Made by a program: the position numbers and the translations under genes. Shown here piece by piece: positions 46,212 to 57,441 of a DNA stretch of 64,000 bases. The stretch comes from Proteus terrae subsp. cibarius (lineage in GTDB: Bacteria > Pseudomonadota > Gammaproteobacteria > Enterobacterales > Enterobacteriaceae), in the NCBI RefSeq assembly GCF_011045835.1, contig NZ_CP047349.1, forward strand, positions 1,240,001 to 1,304,000, written 5' to 3'. Position 1 is the first letter of the stretch, and every line of letters starts with the position of its first letter. The notes beneath the pieces are model-generated. The model searched no databases, was not told where the DNA came from, and saw only the letters and a list, made by a program, of their open reading frames with translations.

Positions 46212-47534
46212 ATGAGTGATTTTACCCAGACAGTTCCTGAGTTAGTGTCTTGGGCGAGAAAAAATGATTTCTCAATCTCACTGCCACCAGAAAGATTAGC
46301 TTTTTTGATGGCTGTCGCTGTATTAAACAGCGAGCGCCTTGATGGCGAAATCAGTGAAGGGGAGTTAATTGATGCCTTTCGAGAAGTATGTAAAGGCTTC
46401 GAACAACCCGCAGAATCAATCCAAGTTCGTGCAAATAATGCCATTAATGACATGGTAAAGCAGCGACTTTTTAACCGTTTTACCAGTGAATTGGTAGAAG
46501 GTAATGCAATATACCGTTTAACCCCGTTGGGTATTGGAATTAGTGATTACTATATTCGCCAACGTGAATTTTCATCATTGCGCTTATCTATGCAACTTTC
46601 CATTGTGGCGGGTGAGTTGGATTCAGCAGCCAGTTCCGCTGAAGATGGTGGTGATGAATATCATTGGCATCGTAACGTTTTTGCGCCTTTAAAATATTCA
46701 GTGGCAGAAATTTTCGATAGCATTGATTTGTCTCAGCGGATCATGGATGAGCAACAAAATACAGTAAAAGAAGATATTGCTGCGCTATTAAACCAAGACT
46801 GGCAAGCCGCCATTTCAAGTTGTGAACAATTGTTATCTGAAACCTCGGGTACATTAAGAGAACTACAAGATACCCTTGAAGCTGCTGGTGATAAACTTCA
46901 AGCGAATCTCTTACGTATTCAAGAAGCAAACATGAATTCTGGTCATGTTGAGCAAATTGATACATTAGTATTTGAACTTCAAAGTAAGTTAGACCGCATT
47001 ATTAGTTGGGGTCAGCAATCTATTGATTTATGGATTGGATACGATAGACATGTCCATAAATTTATTCGTACAGCGATTGATATGGATAAAAACCGTATTT
47101 TCTCTCGTCGTTTACGTCAATCCGTACAAAACTATTTCGACAGCCCATGGGCATTAACTTACGCTAATGCTGATCGGTTGTTTGATATGCGTGATGAAGA
47201 ACTGGTTCTACGTGATGAAGAAGTCACGGGTGAGTTACCTGAAGAGCTTGAATATCAAATGTTCAGTGAAGTGAATGAACAAATAGCGCAATGGGTAGAG
47301 CAAGAGCTTGCTTCTTACAAATTGGAACAACGAGCATTAGATCTCAGTTCAGTGTTAGTTGAATACCTTAATCGTTATCCGCAACAGAAACATTTCGATG
47401 TTGCACGTATTGTTATTGATCAAGCAGTACGATTAGGTGTGGCGAAAGCTGAGCTCGCAGGATTACCTGCAAAATGGTCAGAAATTAACGAATATGGAGC
47501 TAAGGTACAAGCGCATGTCATCGATACATACTGA
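46212..47534 (+). CDS. mukF: Chromosome partition kleisin MukF
   Basis: MukF is the kleisin that bridges MukB heads and binds MukE in the MukBEF condensin. The 440-residue protein equals the E. coli length. It has an N-terminal winged-helix dimerisation region ([20 protein letters not shown]), a helical middle and a C-terminal winged helix ([20 protein letters not shown]) contacting the MukB head. Its 3' end overlaps the mukE start by 20 bases. Confidence 0.98.
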   Translation: MSDFTQTVPELVSWARKNDFSISLPPERLAFLMAVAVLNSERLDGEISEGELIDAFREVCKGFEQPAESIQVRANNAINDMVKQRLFNRFTSELVEGNAIYRLTPLGIGISDYYIRQREFSSLRLSMQLSIVAGELDSAASSAEDGGDEYHWHRNVFAPLKYSVAEIFDSIDLSQRIMDEQQNTVKEDIAALLNQDWQAAISSCEQLLSETSGTLRELQDTLEAAGDKLQANLLRIQEANMNSGHVEQIDTLVFELQSKLDRIISWGQQSIDLWIGYDRHVHKFIRTAIDMDKNRIFSRRLRQSVQNYFDSPWALTYANADRLFDMRDEELVLRDEEVTGELPEELEYQMFSEVNEQIAQWVEQELASYKLEQRALDLSSVLVEYLNRYPQQKHFDVARIVIDQAVRLGVAKAELAGLPAKWSEINEYGAKVQAHVIDTY

Positions 47535-48246
47535 ACAATTTATGCCAGCAAAACTGGCGCAGGCATTAGCGAACTCACTTTTTCCTGAACTGGATAGCCA
47601 GTTACGTGCAGGTCGACATATCGGTATAGACTCTCTGGATAATCATGCTTTCTTGATGGATTTCCAAGATGAGTTATCAGACTTTTATGCGCGTTATAAC
47701 GTCGAATTAATTCGTGCACCAGAAGGTTTCTTCTATTTGCGGCCTCGCTCAACCACACTTATTCCACGCTCTGTTCTCTCTGAAATGGATATGTTGGTGG
47801 GGAAAATTCTTTGCTATCTCTATCTTAGTCCTGAACGATTAGCGAATCAGGGAATATTCACCGTTCAAGAGCTGTTCGATGAATTAAGAACATTAGCAGA
47901 TGAAACCAAGCTTTTACGTTTAGTGAATCAGCGCTCAACAGGTTCTGATCTTGATTTGCAAAAATTACAAGAAAAGATGAGAACTTCGCTAAATCGTTTA
48001 CGTCGTTTAGGCATGATTTCATTCTTATTAAATGATATGCAACGTTTTTCTATTACCGAATCTGTTTTCCGCTTTGGTGCCGATGTGCGTAGTGGCGATT
48101 CTCCACTTGAGGCTCAAATGCGAATGATCCGTGATGGTGAAGCAATGGCGCTTGAAGATAGCTCAGAAACTCTCAACGATGATGAAGAAAATGAAGATGA
48201 GCAATTACAATCCAGTGAAAATGATGCGGAGGGAGAAAATAAATGA
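47515..48246 (+). CDS. mukE: Chromosome partition protein MukE
   Basis: MukE is a dimeric tandem winged-helix protein (a KITE-type subunit) that binds MukF in MukBEF. I start it at 47515 ([20 protein letters not shown]), matching E. coli. This gives 243 residues (E. coli 234); a frame start at 47437 lies deep inside mukF. It has [20 protein letters not shown] and [12 protein letters not shown]. The extra length is in an acidic C-terminal tail ([16 protein letters not shown]). The stop overlaps mukB by four bases. Confidence 0.97.
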   Translation: MSSIHTEQFMPAKLAQALANSLFPELDSQLRAGRHIGIDSLDNHAFLMDFQDELSDFYARYNVELIRAPEGFFYLRPRSTTLIPRSVLSEMDMLVGKILCYLYLSPERLANQGIFTVQELFDELRTLADETKLLRLVNQRSTGSDLDLQKLQEKMRTSLNRLRRLGMISFLLNDMQRFSITESVFRFGADVRSGDSPLEAQMRMIRDGEAMALEDSSETLNDDEENEDEQLQSSENDAEGENK

Positions 48247-51200
48247 TTGAACGGGGAAAATTTCGCTCATTAACACTTATCAACTGGAATGGGTTTTTTG
48301 CTCGTACTTTTGATTTAGATGAGTTGGTGACTACGTTATCAGGTGGTAATGGTGCGGGTAAATCAACCACGATGGCTGCATTTATCACAGCCATGATCCC
48401 TGATCTTACTTTGCTTCATTTCCGTAATACCACAGAAGCAGGATCGACAAGCGGGTCACGTGATAAAGGGCTATACGGGAAACTGCGTCCTGGTGTGTGT
48501 TATGCCGTATTGGATGTGATTAACTCGCGTCACTTACGTGCTGTGGTTGGTGTCCGTTTACAGCAAATTGCAGGGCGTGATAAGAAAGTTGATATCAAAC
48601 CCTTTATGATCCAAGGGCTGCCAATGGCAGAAAATCCAACAGAAATTTTGACTCAAGCTGTTGCGGATCGCCAAGCTCGTGTTTTACCGCTGAATGAATT
48701 AAAAGAAAAAGTTGAAGCTATTGATGGGGTTGTTTTCAGACAATTTAACTCTATCACTGATTTCCATGCGGTGATGTTTGATTTAGGGGTTATTCCTAAA
48801 CGTTTACGTTCAGCGAGTGATCGCGCCAAATTCTATCGTTTAATTGAAGCCTCATTGTATGGCGGTATTTCAAGTGCGATTACACGCTCTTTACGTGATT
48901 ATTTACTGCCTGAGAATAGCGGTGTAAGAAAAGCTTTCCAAGATATGGAAGGTGCATTGCGTGAAAATCGAATGACGCTTGAAGCCATTCGTGTCACTCA
49001 ATCTGATCGTGACTTATTTAAGCACTTAATTACAGAAGCGACATCTTATGTTGCTGCTGACTATATGCGTCATGCCAATGAACGACGAATTCATTTAGAT
49101 GAAGCTTTAACCGTGCGCCGTGAGTTATGGAGCCAGCGTAAATCCATTAATAGTGAAGCGTATCGTTTTGTTGAAATGGGTAAAGAATTAGAAGAGCAAC
49201 AAGCATTATCTTCTGATCTTGAAGCGGATTATCAAGCGGCAAGTGACCGATTAAATTTAGTACAAAATGCAGTTCGCCAACAAGAGAAAATTGACCGCTA
49301 TGTTGCTGATGTTGAAGAGATAACTTTTCGCTTAGAAGAACAAAGCGAAGTGGTTGAAGAAGCCGCATCTAAGAAAGAAGAGCTTGAAGCACGTGTAGAA
49401 GCGGCAGAAGAAGAAGTCGATGAACTGAAAAATCAGTTAGCAGACTATCAGCAAGCATTAGACGTACAACAAACACGAGCTATTCAATATCGCCAAGCTG
49501 TGCAGGCTTTAGAACGTGCTAAAGCACAATGTGATATTACGGATTTAGATGAAACTAATGCAGAGCAATGGGCTGAACGGATCCAAGCAAAAATTCAAAC
49601 CATTACGCATTCATTACTTTCTATGGAGCAGAAACTTAATGTTTCTGAAGCAGCGAAAACACAATTCGATCAAGCCTATAAACTGGTGAGTTCAATTGTT
49701 GGTGAAGTTGAACGTCAAAATGCATGGGATGCTGCAAAAACGGCATTACGTGAGTGGTCTTCTCATCGACATCAAGCGGATAGGGTTCATCCTATTCGTA
49801 TGCAATTAGCTGAATTAGAACAGCGTTTACATCAGCGAAACAATGCAGAACGTCAACTTGAAGAATTTAACAAACATCATGGTAAATCGATGGAGCCTGA
49901 TGATCTGTTAATTCTTCAAGATGAATTAGAAGCAAAAATTGAAGAGCTTAGCGATTACGTTAATGAATCTGGCGAGCAGCGCATGCAAATGCGCCAAGAG
50001 TTAGATCAACTTAAACAACAAATTGAAAAACTGAAAAAACAAGCACCTGCATGGCTTGCGGCACAAGATGCGTTAACACAATTATGTGAGCAAACTCGTC
50101 AATCTTTTGAAACCGGTCATCAAGTAACAGAATATATGCAACAGTTACTTGAAAAAGAGCGTGAAGCCACTGTATTACGTGATGAAACTGCAACTCGTAA
50201 ACAACAGACTGAAGCGCAAATTGAACGTTTAAGTCAGCCAAGTGGTGCTGAAGATGGGCGATTAATTACGTTAGCTGAACGCTTTAATGGTGTTTTATTA
50301 TCAGAAATTTATGATGATATTACGTTAGATGATGCGCCTTATTTCTCTGCATTATATGGTCCAGCACGTCATGCGATTGTTGTACAAGATCTATCACAAG
50401 TTCAGGCGCAATTAGAAACGCTAGATGATTGCCCTGAAGATCTCTATTTTATCGAAGGTGATCCACAATCTTTCGATGACAGTGTATTTAATGCGCAAGA
50501 GATGGATAAAGCTGTTCTTATTAAAAGTTCTGATAGACAATGGCGTTATTCTCGCTACCCTGAAATTCCACTGTTTGGTCGAGCTGCGCGTGAAAATCAG
50601 TTAGAAATTTTATCTCGCCAGCGCGATGAGCTTTCTGAACTTTACGCGACACAAGCTTTTGATGTACAGAAGATCCAACGTGCTCACCATGCCTTTAGTC
50701 AGTTTGTGGGACAACATATTTCTGTAGCATTTGAGGCGGATCCTGAAGAGGATATTCGTCAACTCAACCAAAGACGTAACGAGCTAGAAAGAGCATTAAC
50801 ACAATACGAAGAGAGTACTCAGCAACAGCGTCAACATTATGCGCGCGCTAAAGAATCTCTAAATCTTCTTAATAAACTTATTCCTCAAGTTAATATCTTG
50901 ATGGATGAAACACTGATTGATCGTGTTGAAGAGTTACGTGAAGAGCTGTATGCCGCTGAAGAGTCAATGCGTCACTTGCAACGTCATGAAAAAGCATTAG
51001 CAACGTTAGAGCCTATCGCTTCAATCTTGCAAAGTGATCCACAAGCGCATGAACAATTAGCCCAAGATTACGAACAAGCAAAAGCAGAACAGCAACGTTA
51101 TCAGCAACAAGCTTTCTTGCTGGTGGAAGTGGTACAGCGCCGTCCTCACTTTAGTTATAGCGATGCCGTTGAAATTGTCAGTGAAAATAGTGATCTTAAC

Positions 51201-52703
51201 GAGAAGCTACGTCACCGCTTAGAAATGGCTGAAACAGAACGCGCTACAGCAAGAGAACTTTATCGTCAGCAACAAGCGCAATGTGCTCAATTTAATCAAG
51301 TACTCGCATCATTAAAAAGCTCCTTTGATACTAAATCTGAATTACTCAGAGAGCTTGAGCAAGAGATGCGTGATACAGGGATCCATATTGATATAGGTGC
51401 AGAAGCCAGAGCCAAAGAACTGCGCGATCAACGCTATTCTGCAGTAAGTGCAAACCGTACACGTATTAGCCAACTTGAGCGAGATATCGCACTAAGTGAA
51501 GCTGAGCGAGATAATCTCACCAAGAAAATTCGTAAACTGGAACGTGACTACGTTCAAATTCGTGAGCATGTTGTGAGTGCAAAAGCGGGTTGGTGCGCGG
51601 TTATGCGATTAGTAAAAGAAAATGGAATGGAGCGTCGTTTACATCGTCGAGACTTTGCTTATCTTTCTGCTGATGAATTACGTTCAATGTCGGATAAAGC
51701 GTTAGGTGCATTACGCCAAGCGGTTGCTGATAATGAATATTTACGTGATGCGCTACGTCGCTCAGAAGATGCGAAATATCCCGATCGTAAAGTTCAGTTC
51801 TTTATTGCGGTATACCAGCATTTAAGAGAACGTATTCGCCAAGACATCATTAAAACGGATGATCCGGTTGATGCAATTGAACAGATGGAAATCGAGCTTG
51901 CTCGCTTAACTGAAGAGTTAACTAGCCGTGAGCAAAAGTTAGCGATTAGTTCACGAAGCGTCGCGAATATTATTCGTAAAACTATTCAGCGTGAGCAAAA
52001 CCGTATTCGTATGCTAAACCAAGGTTTGCAAGCGGTTTCATTTGGTCAGGTGCGTGGTGTCCGACTCAATGTCAATATCCGTGAAAGTCACCAAGTGTTA
52101 TTGGATGTGTTATCTGAAGAAGATAACCAGTATCAAGATCTATTTAAAAACCAAAACCTGACTTTCTCCGAAGCAATGGCGAAACTTTATCAGCGTTTAA
52201 ACCCTCAAGTGGATATTGGTCAACGTATGCCACAAACTGTGGGTGAAGAGCTGTTAGATTACCGTAATTACCTTGAAATGGATGTTGAGGTTAATCGTGG
52301 ACCAGAAGGTTGGTTAAAAGCAGAAAGTGGTGCTTTATCAACTGGTGAAGCAATTGGTACAGGGATGTCAATTCTGGTGATGGTTGTACAGAGCTGGGAA
52401 GAAGAATCACGACGTTTAAGAGGAAAAGATATTTCTCCTTGTCGTTTGCTCTTCCTCGACGAAGCAGCACGTCTAGATGCGAAGTCTATCGCAACGTTAT
52501 TTGAGCTTTGTGATCGTCTTGATATGCAATTAATTATTGCAGCACCAGAAAATATCAGCCCAGAAAAAGGAACAACCTATAAATTAGTACGTAAAGTGTT
52601 CAATGGTACTGAGCATGTACACGTTGTTGGATTAAAAGGTTTTGGTCAACAGGCTGAAAAAGATAAAATTGCATCATCAAATGTTGCTGAAATAACAGAA
52701 TAA
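48243..52703 (+). CDS. mukB: Chromosome condensin SMC-like ATPase MukB
   Basis: MukB is the SMC-type ATPase of the MukBEF condensin that organises chromosomes and binds topoisomerase IV at its hinge. The 1486 residues equal the E. coli length. The N-terminal head has Walker [12 protein letters not shown] (about residues 34-44). Two long coiled coils (about 290-650 and 790-1230) flank the hinge. The C-terminal head has the signature [11 protein letters not shown] and Walker [12 protein letters not shown]. Its start overlaps mukE (ATGA). A terminator follows. Confidence 0.98.
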   Translation: MIERGKFRSLTLINWNGFFARTFDLDELVTTLSGGNGAGKSTTMAAFITAMIPDLTLLHFRNTTEAGSTSGSRDKGLYGKLRPGVCYAVLDVINSRHLRAVVGVRLQQIAGRDKKVDIKPFMIQGLPMAENPTEILTQAVADRQARVLPLNELKEKVEAIDGVVFRQFNSITDFHAVMFDLGVIPKRLRSASDRAKFYRLIEASLYGGISSAITRSLRDYLLPENSGVRKAFQDMEGALRENRMTLEAIRVTQSDRDLFKHLITEATSYVAADYMRHANERRIHLDEALTVRRELWSQRKSINSEAYRFVEMGKELEEQQALSSDLEADYQAASDRLNLVQNAVRQQEKIDRYVADVEEITFRLEEQSEVVEEAASKKEELEARVEAAEEEVDELKNQLADYQQALDVQQTRAIQYRQAVQALERAKAQCDITDLDETNAEQWAERIQAKIQTITHSLLSMEQKLNVSEAAKTQFDQAYKLVSSIVGEVERQNAWDAAKTALREWSSHRHQADRVHPIRMQLAELEQRLHQRNNAERQLEEFNKHHGKSMEPDDLLILQDELEAKIEELSDYVNESGEQRMQMRQELDQLKQQIEKLKKQAPAWLAAQDALTQLCEQTRQSFETGHQVTEYMQQLLEKEREATVLRDETATRKQQTEAQIERLSQPSGAEDGRLITLAERFNGVLLSEIYDDITLDDAPYFSALYGPARHAIVVQDLSQVQAQLETLDDCPEDLYFIEGDPQSFDDSVFNAQEMDKAVLIKSSDRQWRYSRYPEIPLFGRAARENQLEILSRQRDELSELYATQAFDVQKIQRAHHAFSQFVGQHISVAFEADPEEDIRQLNQRRNELERALTQYEESTQQQRQHYARAKESLNLLNKLIPQVNILMDETLIDRVEELREELYAAEESMRHLQRHEKALATLEPIASILQSDPQAHEQLAQDYEQAKAEQQRYQQQAFLLVEVVQRRPHFSYSDAVEIVSENSDLNEKLRHRLEMAETERATARELYRQQQAQCAQFNQVLASLKSSFDTKSELLRELEQEMRDTGIHIDIGAEARAKELRDQRYSAVSANRTRISQLERDIALSEAERDNLTKKIRKLERDYVQIREHVVSAKAGWCAVMRLVKENGMERRLHRRDFAYLSADELRSMSDKALGALRQAVADNEYLRDALRRSEDAKYPDRKVQFFIAVYQHLRERIRQDIIKTDDPVDAIEQMEIELARLTEELTSREQKLAISSRSVANIIRKTIQREQNRIRMLNQGLQAVSFGQVRGVRLNVNIRESHQVLLDVLSEEDNQYQDLFKNQNLTFSEAMAKLYQRLNPQVDIGQRMPQTVGEELLDYRNYLEMDVEVNRGPEGWLKAESGALSTGEAIGTGMSILVMVVQSWEEESRRLRGKDISPCRLLFLDEAARLDAKSIATLFELCDRLDMQLIIAAPENISPEKGTTYKLVRKVFNGTEHVHVVGLKGFGQQAEKDKIASSNVAEITE

Positions 52704-52737
52704 TTTTATTTCATTATTCGCCTCAAAGGGCAAGAAC

Positions 52738-52777
52738 AAGGGCGCTACGGGCTTATGCTTATAGCGCCTTCTTTTTT
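52738..52777 (+). terminator. Terminator of the muk operon
   Basis: The stem GGCGCTA (52741-52747) / TAGCGCC (52762-52768) is followed by TTCTTTTTT. It lies about 37 bases after the mukB stop. Confidence 0.8.
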
Positions 52778-52927
52778 AAAGTGTTACATAGATCAAAAAA
52801 TGAAAGTAAATTAACAAAAAAATGAAATTATAAATAGCATAACGTGCGCTATATCTCATTTAAATGTAATCATGATGTTTATGATTGTTCCCGTATGTGA
52901 TTAATATAAAAATTTAAAGGAAAGAGA

Positions 52928-53641
52928 ATGCGTAAAGTCACGTTAGCTTTTAGTGCAATTGCTTTGGCGTTAAGCTTAAATGGCGCAGCAATGGCAAAAG
53001 TTCATATGCCAGAAGTGGTAAGCCCTGGTGTTACGGTTGCACAACTTGCACAACAGCAACCAATTAACTGGGTTTCTGTTGCAGATATCGAGAAAAGCTT
53101 AGCAGGCCAAGCACCAATGGCTGTGGGTTTTGATATTGATGACACCGTTCTGTTCTCAAGTCCAGGTTTTTACCGCGGTAAACTGGAATATTCTCCAAAC
53201 GATTTCAGCTACCTGAAAAACCCAGAATTCTGGGAAAAAATGAATAACGAGTGGGATAAATTCAGTATGCCTAAACAAGTCGGTATCGATCTTGTTCAAA
53301 TGCACTTAAAACGTGGTGATACTGTTTATTTCATTACTGGTCGTACTCAGACTAAAACTGAGACTGTGACCAAGTATGTACAAGAAGGCTTAAACATTCC
53401 TGCTGATAAAATGCAGCCTGTTATTTTTGCTGGTGACCAACCTGGCGCAAATAATAAAGTAAGCTGGATGCGTGATCATAAACTGAAAATTTACTACGGT
53501 GATGCTGATGCAGATATCGCAGCAGCAGATGAGCTGAACATCCGTGGTATCCGTATTCTGCGTGCAGCTAACTCTTCTTACCAACCACTGCCAAAAGCAG
53601 GTCAATTTGGTGAAGAAGTAGTTATCAATTCAGAGTACTAA
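52928..53641 (+). CDS. aphA: Class B acid phosphatase AphA
   Basis: AphA is a periplasmic, magnesium-dependent non-specific acid phosphatase and phosphotransferase of the HAD (DDDD) superfamily. The 237 residues equal E. coli AphA. A signal peptide ([20 protein letters not shown], cleavage near AMA, about residue 23) precedes the catalytic motif [22 protein letters not shown] and YYGDADADI carry further catalytic residues. GGAAAGAG precedes the ATG. E. coli has its aphA elsewhere; here it is inserted between mukB and ldtD. Confidence 0.97.
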   Translation: MRKVTLAFSAIALALSLNGAAMAKVHMPEVVSPGVTVAQLAQQQPINWVSVADIEKSLAGQAPMAVGFDIDDTVLFSSPGFYRGKLEYSPNDFSYLKNPEFWEKMNNEWDKFSMPKQVGIDLVQMHLKRGDTVYFITGRTQTKTETVTKYVQEGLNIPADKMQPVIFAGDQPGANNKVSWMRDHKLKIYYGDADADIAAADELNIRGIRILRAANSSYQPLPKAGQFGEEVVINSEY

Positions 53642-53669
53642 TCTTTACCCTTTGTTTACCTTTATTTGT

Positions 53670-53696
53670 AAGGCGTAGGAAACTGCGCCTTTTTCT
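53670..53696 (+). terminator. Terminator of aphA
   Basis: The stem AAGGCG (53670-53675) / CGCCTT (53686-53691) is followed by TTTC, 28 bases after the aphA stop. Confidence 0.75.
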
Positions 53697-53831
53697 ATTT
53701 TAAAATACCTTCCATTTAAATAATCTTATTATCCATTCACAATTCTTTATTATTCATTAATAGTCTATTTTTAATTTGTCTGTTTTTTGTTCTTTTATTG
53801 TGTCTTTAATTAAATTATATATTTTGAATAT

Positions 53832-53858
53832 AAAAAAGACTAAATAGTCTTTTTTTGA
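53832..53858 (+). terminator. Second terminator downstream of aphA
   Basis: The stem AAAAAAGACTA (53832-53842) / TAGTCTTTTTT (53845-53855) has a 2-base loop. It is an A-stem/U-tail hairpin typical of intrinsic terminators but has no gene directly before it. Confidence 0.7.
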
Positions 53859-53993
53859 TGAGATAAAATCAAATTTCTATCAGGGGCTTACAAAACTTTA
53901 AAAATATTAGTTTATTCCTATAAAACTCTTCTCCAAGCTCATCTAATATTCTAGGATACCAAAATAATAATAAGGAATGAGGGTAGAGGATTT

Positions 53994-55721
53994 ATGGCGT
54001 ATCAACCAATTAAAAGAGCAATCGCATATTCAGTTGTTATAGGTACACTCCTTTCTGGGCATTATGCAATGGCCACAGAAACAGAGTCAGTGACTTTATC
54101 TGCACCCGAAACAGAAAACACGACATTAGTTCCTGTAGCTAATGAAGCTATGCCAGAACCTGCAATTGTAGCAATGAATATTCCACAAGTGACCGAGTTA
54201 GAAGCAAGAACAAAATTGCAATCGTGGATCCCAACAGGATATGAACCGTTATATTTAGCCCAGCTAGTGAAAGTTTACCAAGCGAATAACTTAGCATTAA
54301 TCTGGCAAGATGAAAAAATAGTACAGCAATTACAGCAACAAATTGCTGAAGTCGCTATTTCAGGTATTCAGCCCCAATTTGGGCAATGGTTAACACAATT
54401 AGGAACGCCTGAATTAACAAAAGAAGCGCGTGATCTTATTTTATCAGATGCTTTTTTAGGCTATATCAGTTTTGTTGAGCAAGTGAATAAATCAGGCATA
54501 TCTTTACTGTATCGTAATGTGATGCAAACATTACCATCACCCACTGATAAATCAGTCGTAGAATTACAGCAAAATATCCAAAATAACACCTTAGGTAGTT
54601 TTGTTATTTCTTATGCACCATCTCATCCTTATTACAACTTAATGAAAGAAGAAGTGCGTAAGCAGTTACATAGCTCAGTTGTTTGGCCAGAAATGCAAGG
54701 AACAACATCATTAAAGCCAAATCAATCATCACAAGAAGTTATCCCTCTAAGACAGATTTTACGTAATTTAAAATTAATTCCTGAACTAGATGCGAATGAG
54801 CAGGAAATAGCAACAACTCTTTATGATGCACCTTTAGTTGCGGCTGTTAAATTATTTCAAACTGCGCATGGGTTAGAGCCTGATGGGATTATTGGGCGAC
54901 AAACTCGAGTGTGGTTAAATATGACACCGGCACAACGTGCGAGTATTATGGCATTAAATATTCAACGTCTTCGCCTGACACCTGCCATTGGAGATACAGG
55001 AATTTGGGTTAACATTCCTGATTTTTCACTCTATTTTTATGCCAATAACGAGCTTATTCTTGATTCAAAAGTTATTGTCGGTCGTCCTGATAGAAAAACA
55101 CCGATTATGAGTAGCGCATTAAATAACGTTGTGGTTAATCCACCTTGGAATGTGCCAACAAGTATGACTCGTAAAGATATTGTACCTAGAGGTAAAGCAG
55201 ATCCTAGTTACTTTAGTCGTAAGGGATATACCATTTATTCAGGGTGGGGGAATGATGCTTATCCTATTAACCCTTATGACATTGATTGGCTAAATATGAG
55301 CGCAAATAACTTCCCTTACCGAATTTGGCAGGCTCCGGGGCCAACAAACTCATTAGGGCGTTATAAATTTAATATGCCAAATTCAGATGCGATATATCTG
55401 CATGACACACCAAACCATTCACTGTTCTCAAAAAATATGAGAGCAATAAGTTCAGGCTGTATTCGTGTTAATAAAGCGTCTGAACTTGCTTCAATTTTAT
55501 TGGGTGATGCAGGATGGAAACAAGATAGAATTGATGCAGCATTAAAACGTGGTTCAACACAATATGCGCCAATTCCTGAACGTATTCCGGTTTATTTATA
55601 TTATCAAACAGCATGGGTGGCTCAGGAAAATGCACCTCAATATCGTGCAGATATTTATGGTTATGACAAAGTCATTACTAATGCACAACCTTATTTAGAG
55701 AATATTAAGAAATACTTTTAA
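53994..55721 (+). CDS. ldtD: L,D-transpeptidase LdtD (YcbB)
   Basis: LdtD makes 3-3 (meso-DAP to meso-DAP) crosslinks in peptidoglycan and contributes to envelope repair and beta-lactam tolerance. The 575-residue protein (E. coli 615) has an N-terminal signal or anchor segment (residues about 8-27, IAYSVVIGTLLSGHYAMA). It continues with a scaffold domain, a peptidoglycan-binding helical domain (VAAVKLFQTAHGLEPDGIIG) and a C-terminal YkuD catalytic domain with IYLHDTPNHSLF and SSGCIRV. The catalytic cysteine is residue 489. mepK, which cleaves the same bonds, follows. Confidence 0.96.
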   Translation: MAYQPIKRAIAYSVVIGTLLSGHYAMATETESVTLSAPETENTTLVPVANEAMPEPAIVAMNIPQVTELEARTKLQSWIPTGYEPLYLAQLVKVYQANNLALIWQDEKIVQQLQQQIAEVAISGIQPQFGQWLTQLGTPELTKEARDLILSDAFLGYISFVEQVNKSGISLLYRNVMQTLPSPTDKSVVELQQNIQNNTLGSFVISYAPSHPYYNLMKEEVRKQLHSSVVWPEMQGTTSLKPNQSSQEVIPLRQILRNLKLIPELDANEQEIATTLYDAPLVAAVKLFQTAHGLEPDGIIGRQTRVWLNMTPAQRASIMALNIQRLRLTPAIGDTGIWVNIPDFSLYFYANNELILDSKVIVGRPDRKTPIMSSALNNVVVNPPWNVPTSMTRKDIVPRGKADPSYFSRKGYTIYSGWGNDAYPINPYDIDWLNMSANNFPYRIWQAPGPTNSLGRYKFNMPNSDAIYLHDTPNHSLFSKNMRAISSGCIRVNKASELASILLGDAGWKQDRIDAALKRGSTQYAPIPERIPVYLYYQTAWVAQENAPQYRADIYGYDKVITNAQPYLENIKKYF

Positions 55722-56050
55722 TATAAATAAATATAAATTGAATAAAGGATAGCTAATTCAGCTGTCCTTTATTTTTATATAAATCAATAAGATAAAAATG
55801 TTTTTTTATGGTCTTCAATAAGATAACTAGAAATATAATAAATTATAAAATATTTTTAAAATTTCCATTAAAAATAGAATGATAAAAATAGAGATTAGTA
55901 TAAATAACTAAATTTATAAAATTACTAATGGCGTTAAATTGAAATGAAGTGTTATTTACAATACTATACAAACGATAAGAAACAATTCGAGAAAAATATT
56001 GTCATAATAAAGGTTCTTCCTCCTGAAATAATTTGTTGAGTGCATATACT
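55722..56050. other. ldtD-mepK intergenic region
   Basis: This gap holds the ldtD terminator and then a very AT-rich stretch up to the mepK start. No ORF or RNA gene was recognised. Confidence 0.45.
55741..55778 (+). terminator. Terminator of ldtD
   Basis: The stem AATAAAGGATAGCT (55741-55754) / AGCTGTCCTTTATT (55760-55773), with one wobble pair, is followed by TTTAT, so ldtD and mepK are probably not one transcript. Confidence 0.85.
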
Positions 56051-56599
56051 ATGGATATTATTGATTCGCATCGCCGTAAGTGGCTGGGGCTTGGTATGGC
56101 CGCAGTGGGGTTAGGGTTATTGCCTTCTCATGCATTTGCTTCATTAGCAACACCTCGTCCAAAAATTCTTCGCTTTAATAATTTAAATACCGGTGAAACT
56201 ATTAAAGCCGAGTTTTTTGATGGAAAACGCTATAATAAACATGAGCTTGCTAAATTAAACCACCTTTTTAGAGATTATCGTCAAAACAAAATCAAAACCA
56301 TCGATCCCGCATTGTTTGACCAAATCTATTTACTGCAAGTCATGCTTAATAACAATAAGCCGGTTGAGCTTATTTCAGGTTATCGTTCATTAGTCACTAA
56401 TAATAATTTGCGCCAAAGTAGTAGTGGTGTAGCAAAGAAAAGTTATCATACACGCGGACAAGCAATGGATTTTCGTTTAGTGGGCACAGATCTTTCTAAA
56501 GTTCGTCAAGTCGCATTAAGAATGAAAGCGGGTGGTGTAGGCTATTATCCAAGAAGTAATTTTGTGCATATTGATACAGGACCTGTTCGCTCATGGTAA
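56051..56599 (+). CDS. mepK: Murein DD-endopeptidase MepK (YcbK, peptidase M15 family)
   Basis: MepK is a periplasmic peptidoglycan endopeptidase that cleaves 3-3 crosslinks in E. coli. The start at 56051 (MDIIDSHRRKWLGLG) gives 182 residues, the E. coli length; an upstream frame start at 56033 adds six unmatched residues. The N-terminus is a twin-arginine signal: RRKWLGLGM, a hydrophobic stretch and HAFA. The M15/DUF882 domain has SGYRS, KKSYHTRGQAMDFR and the zinc-site FVHIDTGPVRSW. It sits between ldtD and gloC. Confidence 0.95.
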   Translation: MDIIDSHRRKWLGLGMAAVGLGLLPSHAFASLATPRPKILRFNNLNTGETIKAEFFDGKRYNKHELAKLNHLFRDYRQNKIKTIDPALFDQIYLLQVMLNNNKPVELISGYRSLVTNNNLRQSSSGVAKKSYHTRGQAMDFRLVGTDLSKVRQVALRMKAGGVGYYPRSNFVHIDTGPVRSW

Positions 56600-56636
56600 T
56601 CTATTGAGAATTAGTTAATAGAGAGTGGAGTGATTC

Positions 56637-57287
56637 ATGATGTATCACATTGTACCTGTGACAAATTATATGCAAAATTGCACCCTTATTTGGTGCGATG
56701 AAACGAAGGAAGCGGCAATTGTTGATCCCGGTGGAGATGTCGAAACGCTAATTGCGGAAATCGAGGCACGCCAATTAACATTAACCAAAGTATTATTAAC
56801 ACACGGACACTTTGATCATATTGCAGGCACCTCTCAAATTGTCGAGCACTTCAATGTTCCTGTTTATGGTCCTCATAAAGATGATAATTTCTTATTAGAG
56901 GAATTAGAACAGCAGTGTCGTATGTTTAATTTTCCTTGTGGAAAATCATTTACACCAGATAGTTGGTTAAATGAGGGTGATACCGTAACAATCGGTAAAA
57001 CAATTTCGTTAGCTGTTTTACATTGTCCTGGGCATACACCGGGGCATATTATTTTTGTAAATCATCAGAATAAGATTATCTCTATGGGAGATGTATTATT
57101 CAAAGAAAGTATTGGTCGTACCGATTTCCCACGTGGAAACCATGCTGATCTTATTGCTTCAATCAAAAATAAAGTCTTACCTTTAGGCGATGATTATCTG
57201 TTTATTCCGGGACATGGCTCTATGTCTAATTTAGGGCATGAGCGTCAATTTAACCCTTTCTTACAAGATGAAATGCCAATCTGGTAA
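56637..57287 (+). CDS. gloC: Glyoxalase II-type hydrolase GloC (YcbL)
   Basis: GloC is a cytoplasmic metallo-beta-lactamase-fold hydrolase with glyoxalase II activity on S-lactoylglutathione. The product is 216 residues, or 215 if the second ATG at 56640 is used; E. coli has 215. It has the zinc motif THGHFDHIAG, HCPGHTPGHI, SMGDVLF and IPGHGSM, all metal-ligand blocks of the family. GAGAGTGGAG precedes the start. A terminator follows, before the convergent aspC. Confidence 0.95.
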   Translation: MMYHIVPVTNYMQNCTLIWCDETKEAAIVDPGGDVETLIAEIEARQLTLTKVLLTHGHFDHIAGTSQIVEHFNVPVYGPHKDDNFLLEELEQQCRMFNFPCGKSFTPDSWLNEGDTVTIGKTISLAVLHCPGHTPGHIIFVNHQNKIISMGDVLFKESIGRTDFPRGNHADLIASIKNKVLPLGDDYLFIPGHGSMSNLGHERQFNPFLQDEMPIW

Positions 57288-57316
57288 TAGTACGCTGATA
57301 TAAGCGAATAAATATG

Positions 57317-57346
57317 AAAGCTCTTTATTATAAAGAGCTTTTTTAT
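57317..57346 (+). terminator. Terminator of gloC
   Basis: The stem AAAGCTCTTTA (57317-57327) / TAAAGAGCTTT (57331-57341) runs into TTT, 29 bases after the gloC stop. Confidence 0.85.
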
Positions 57347-57379
57347 CAGTAAAAAATATAATTTGTATTTCTATTACTT

Positions 57380-57416
57380 TAAATAAAAATGCCACGTTGT
57401 TAATAACGTGGCATTT
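57380..57416 (-). terminator. Terminator of aspC
   Basis: The stem AAATGCCACGTT (57387-57398) / AACGTGGCATTT (57405-57416) is followed on the minus strand by TTTATTT. It lies 25 bases after the aspC stop. Confidence 0.85.
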
Positions 57417-57441
57417 ATCTTAATTACACTGTAGAAGGTAA

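Larger units (their letters stand above)
53642..53993. other. aphA-ldtD intergenic region
   Basis: This AT-rich gap contains two separate terminator hairpins (53670-53696 and 53832-53858) and the ldtD promoter region. The stretch between the hairpins has no ORF; a small RNA ending at the second hairpin is possible but unproven. Confidence 0.5.
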
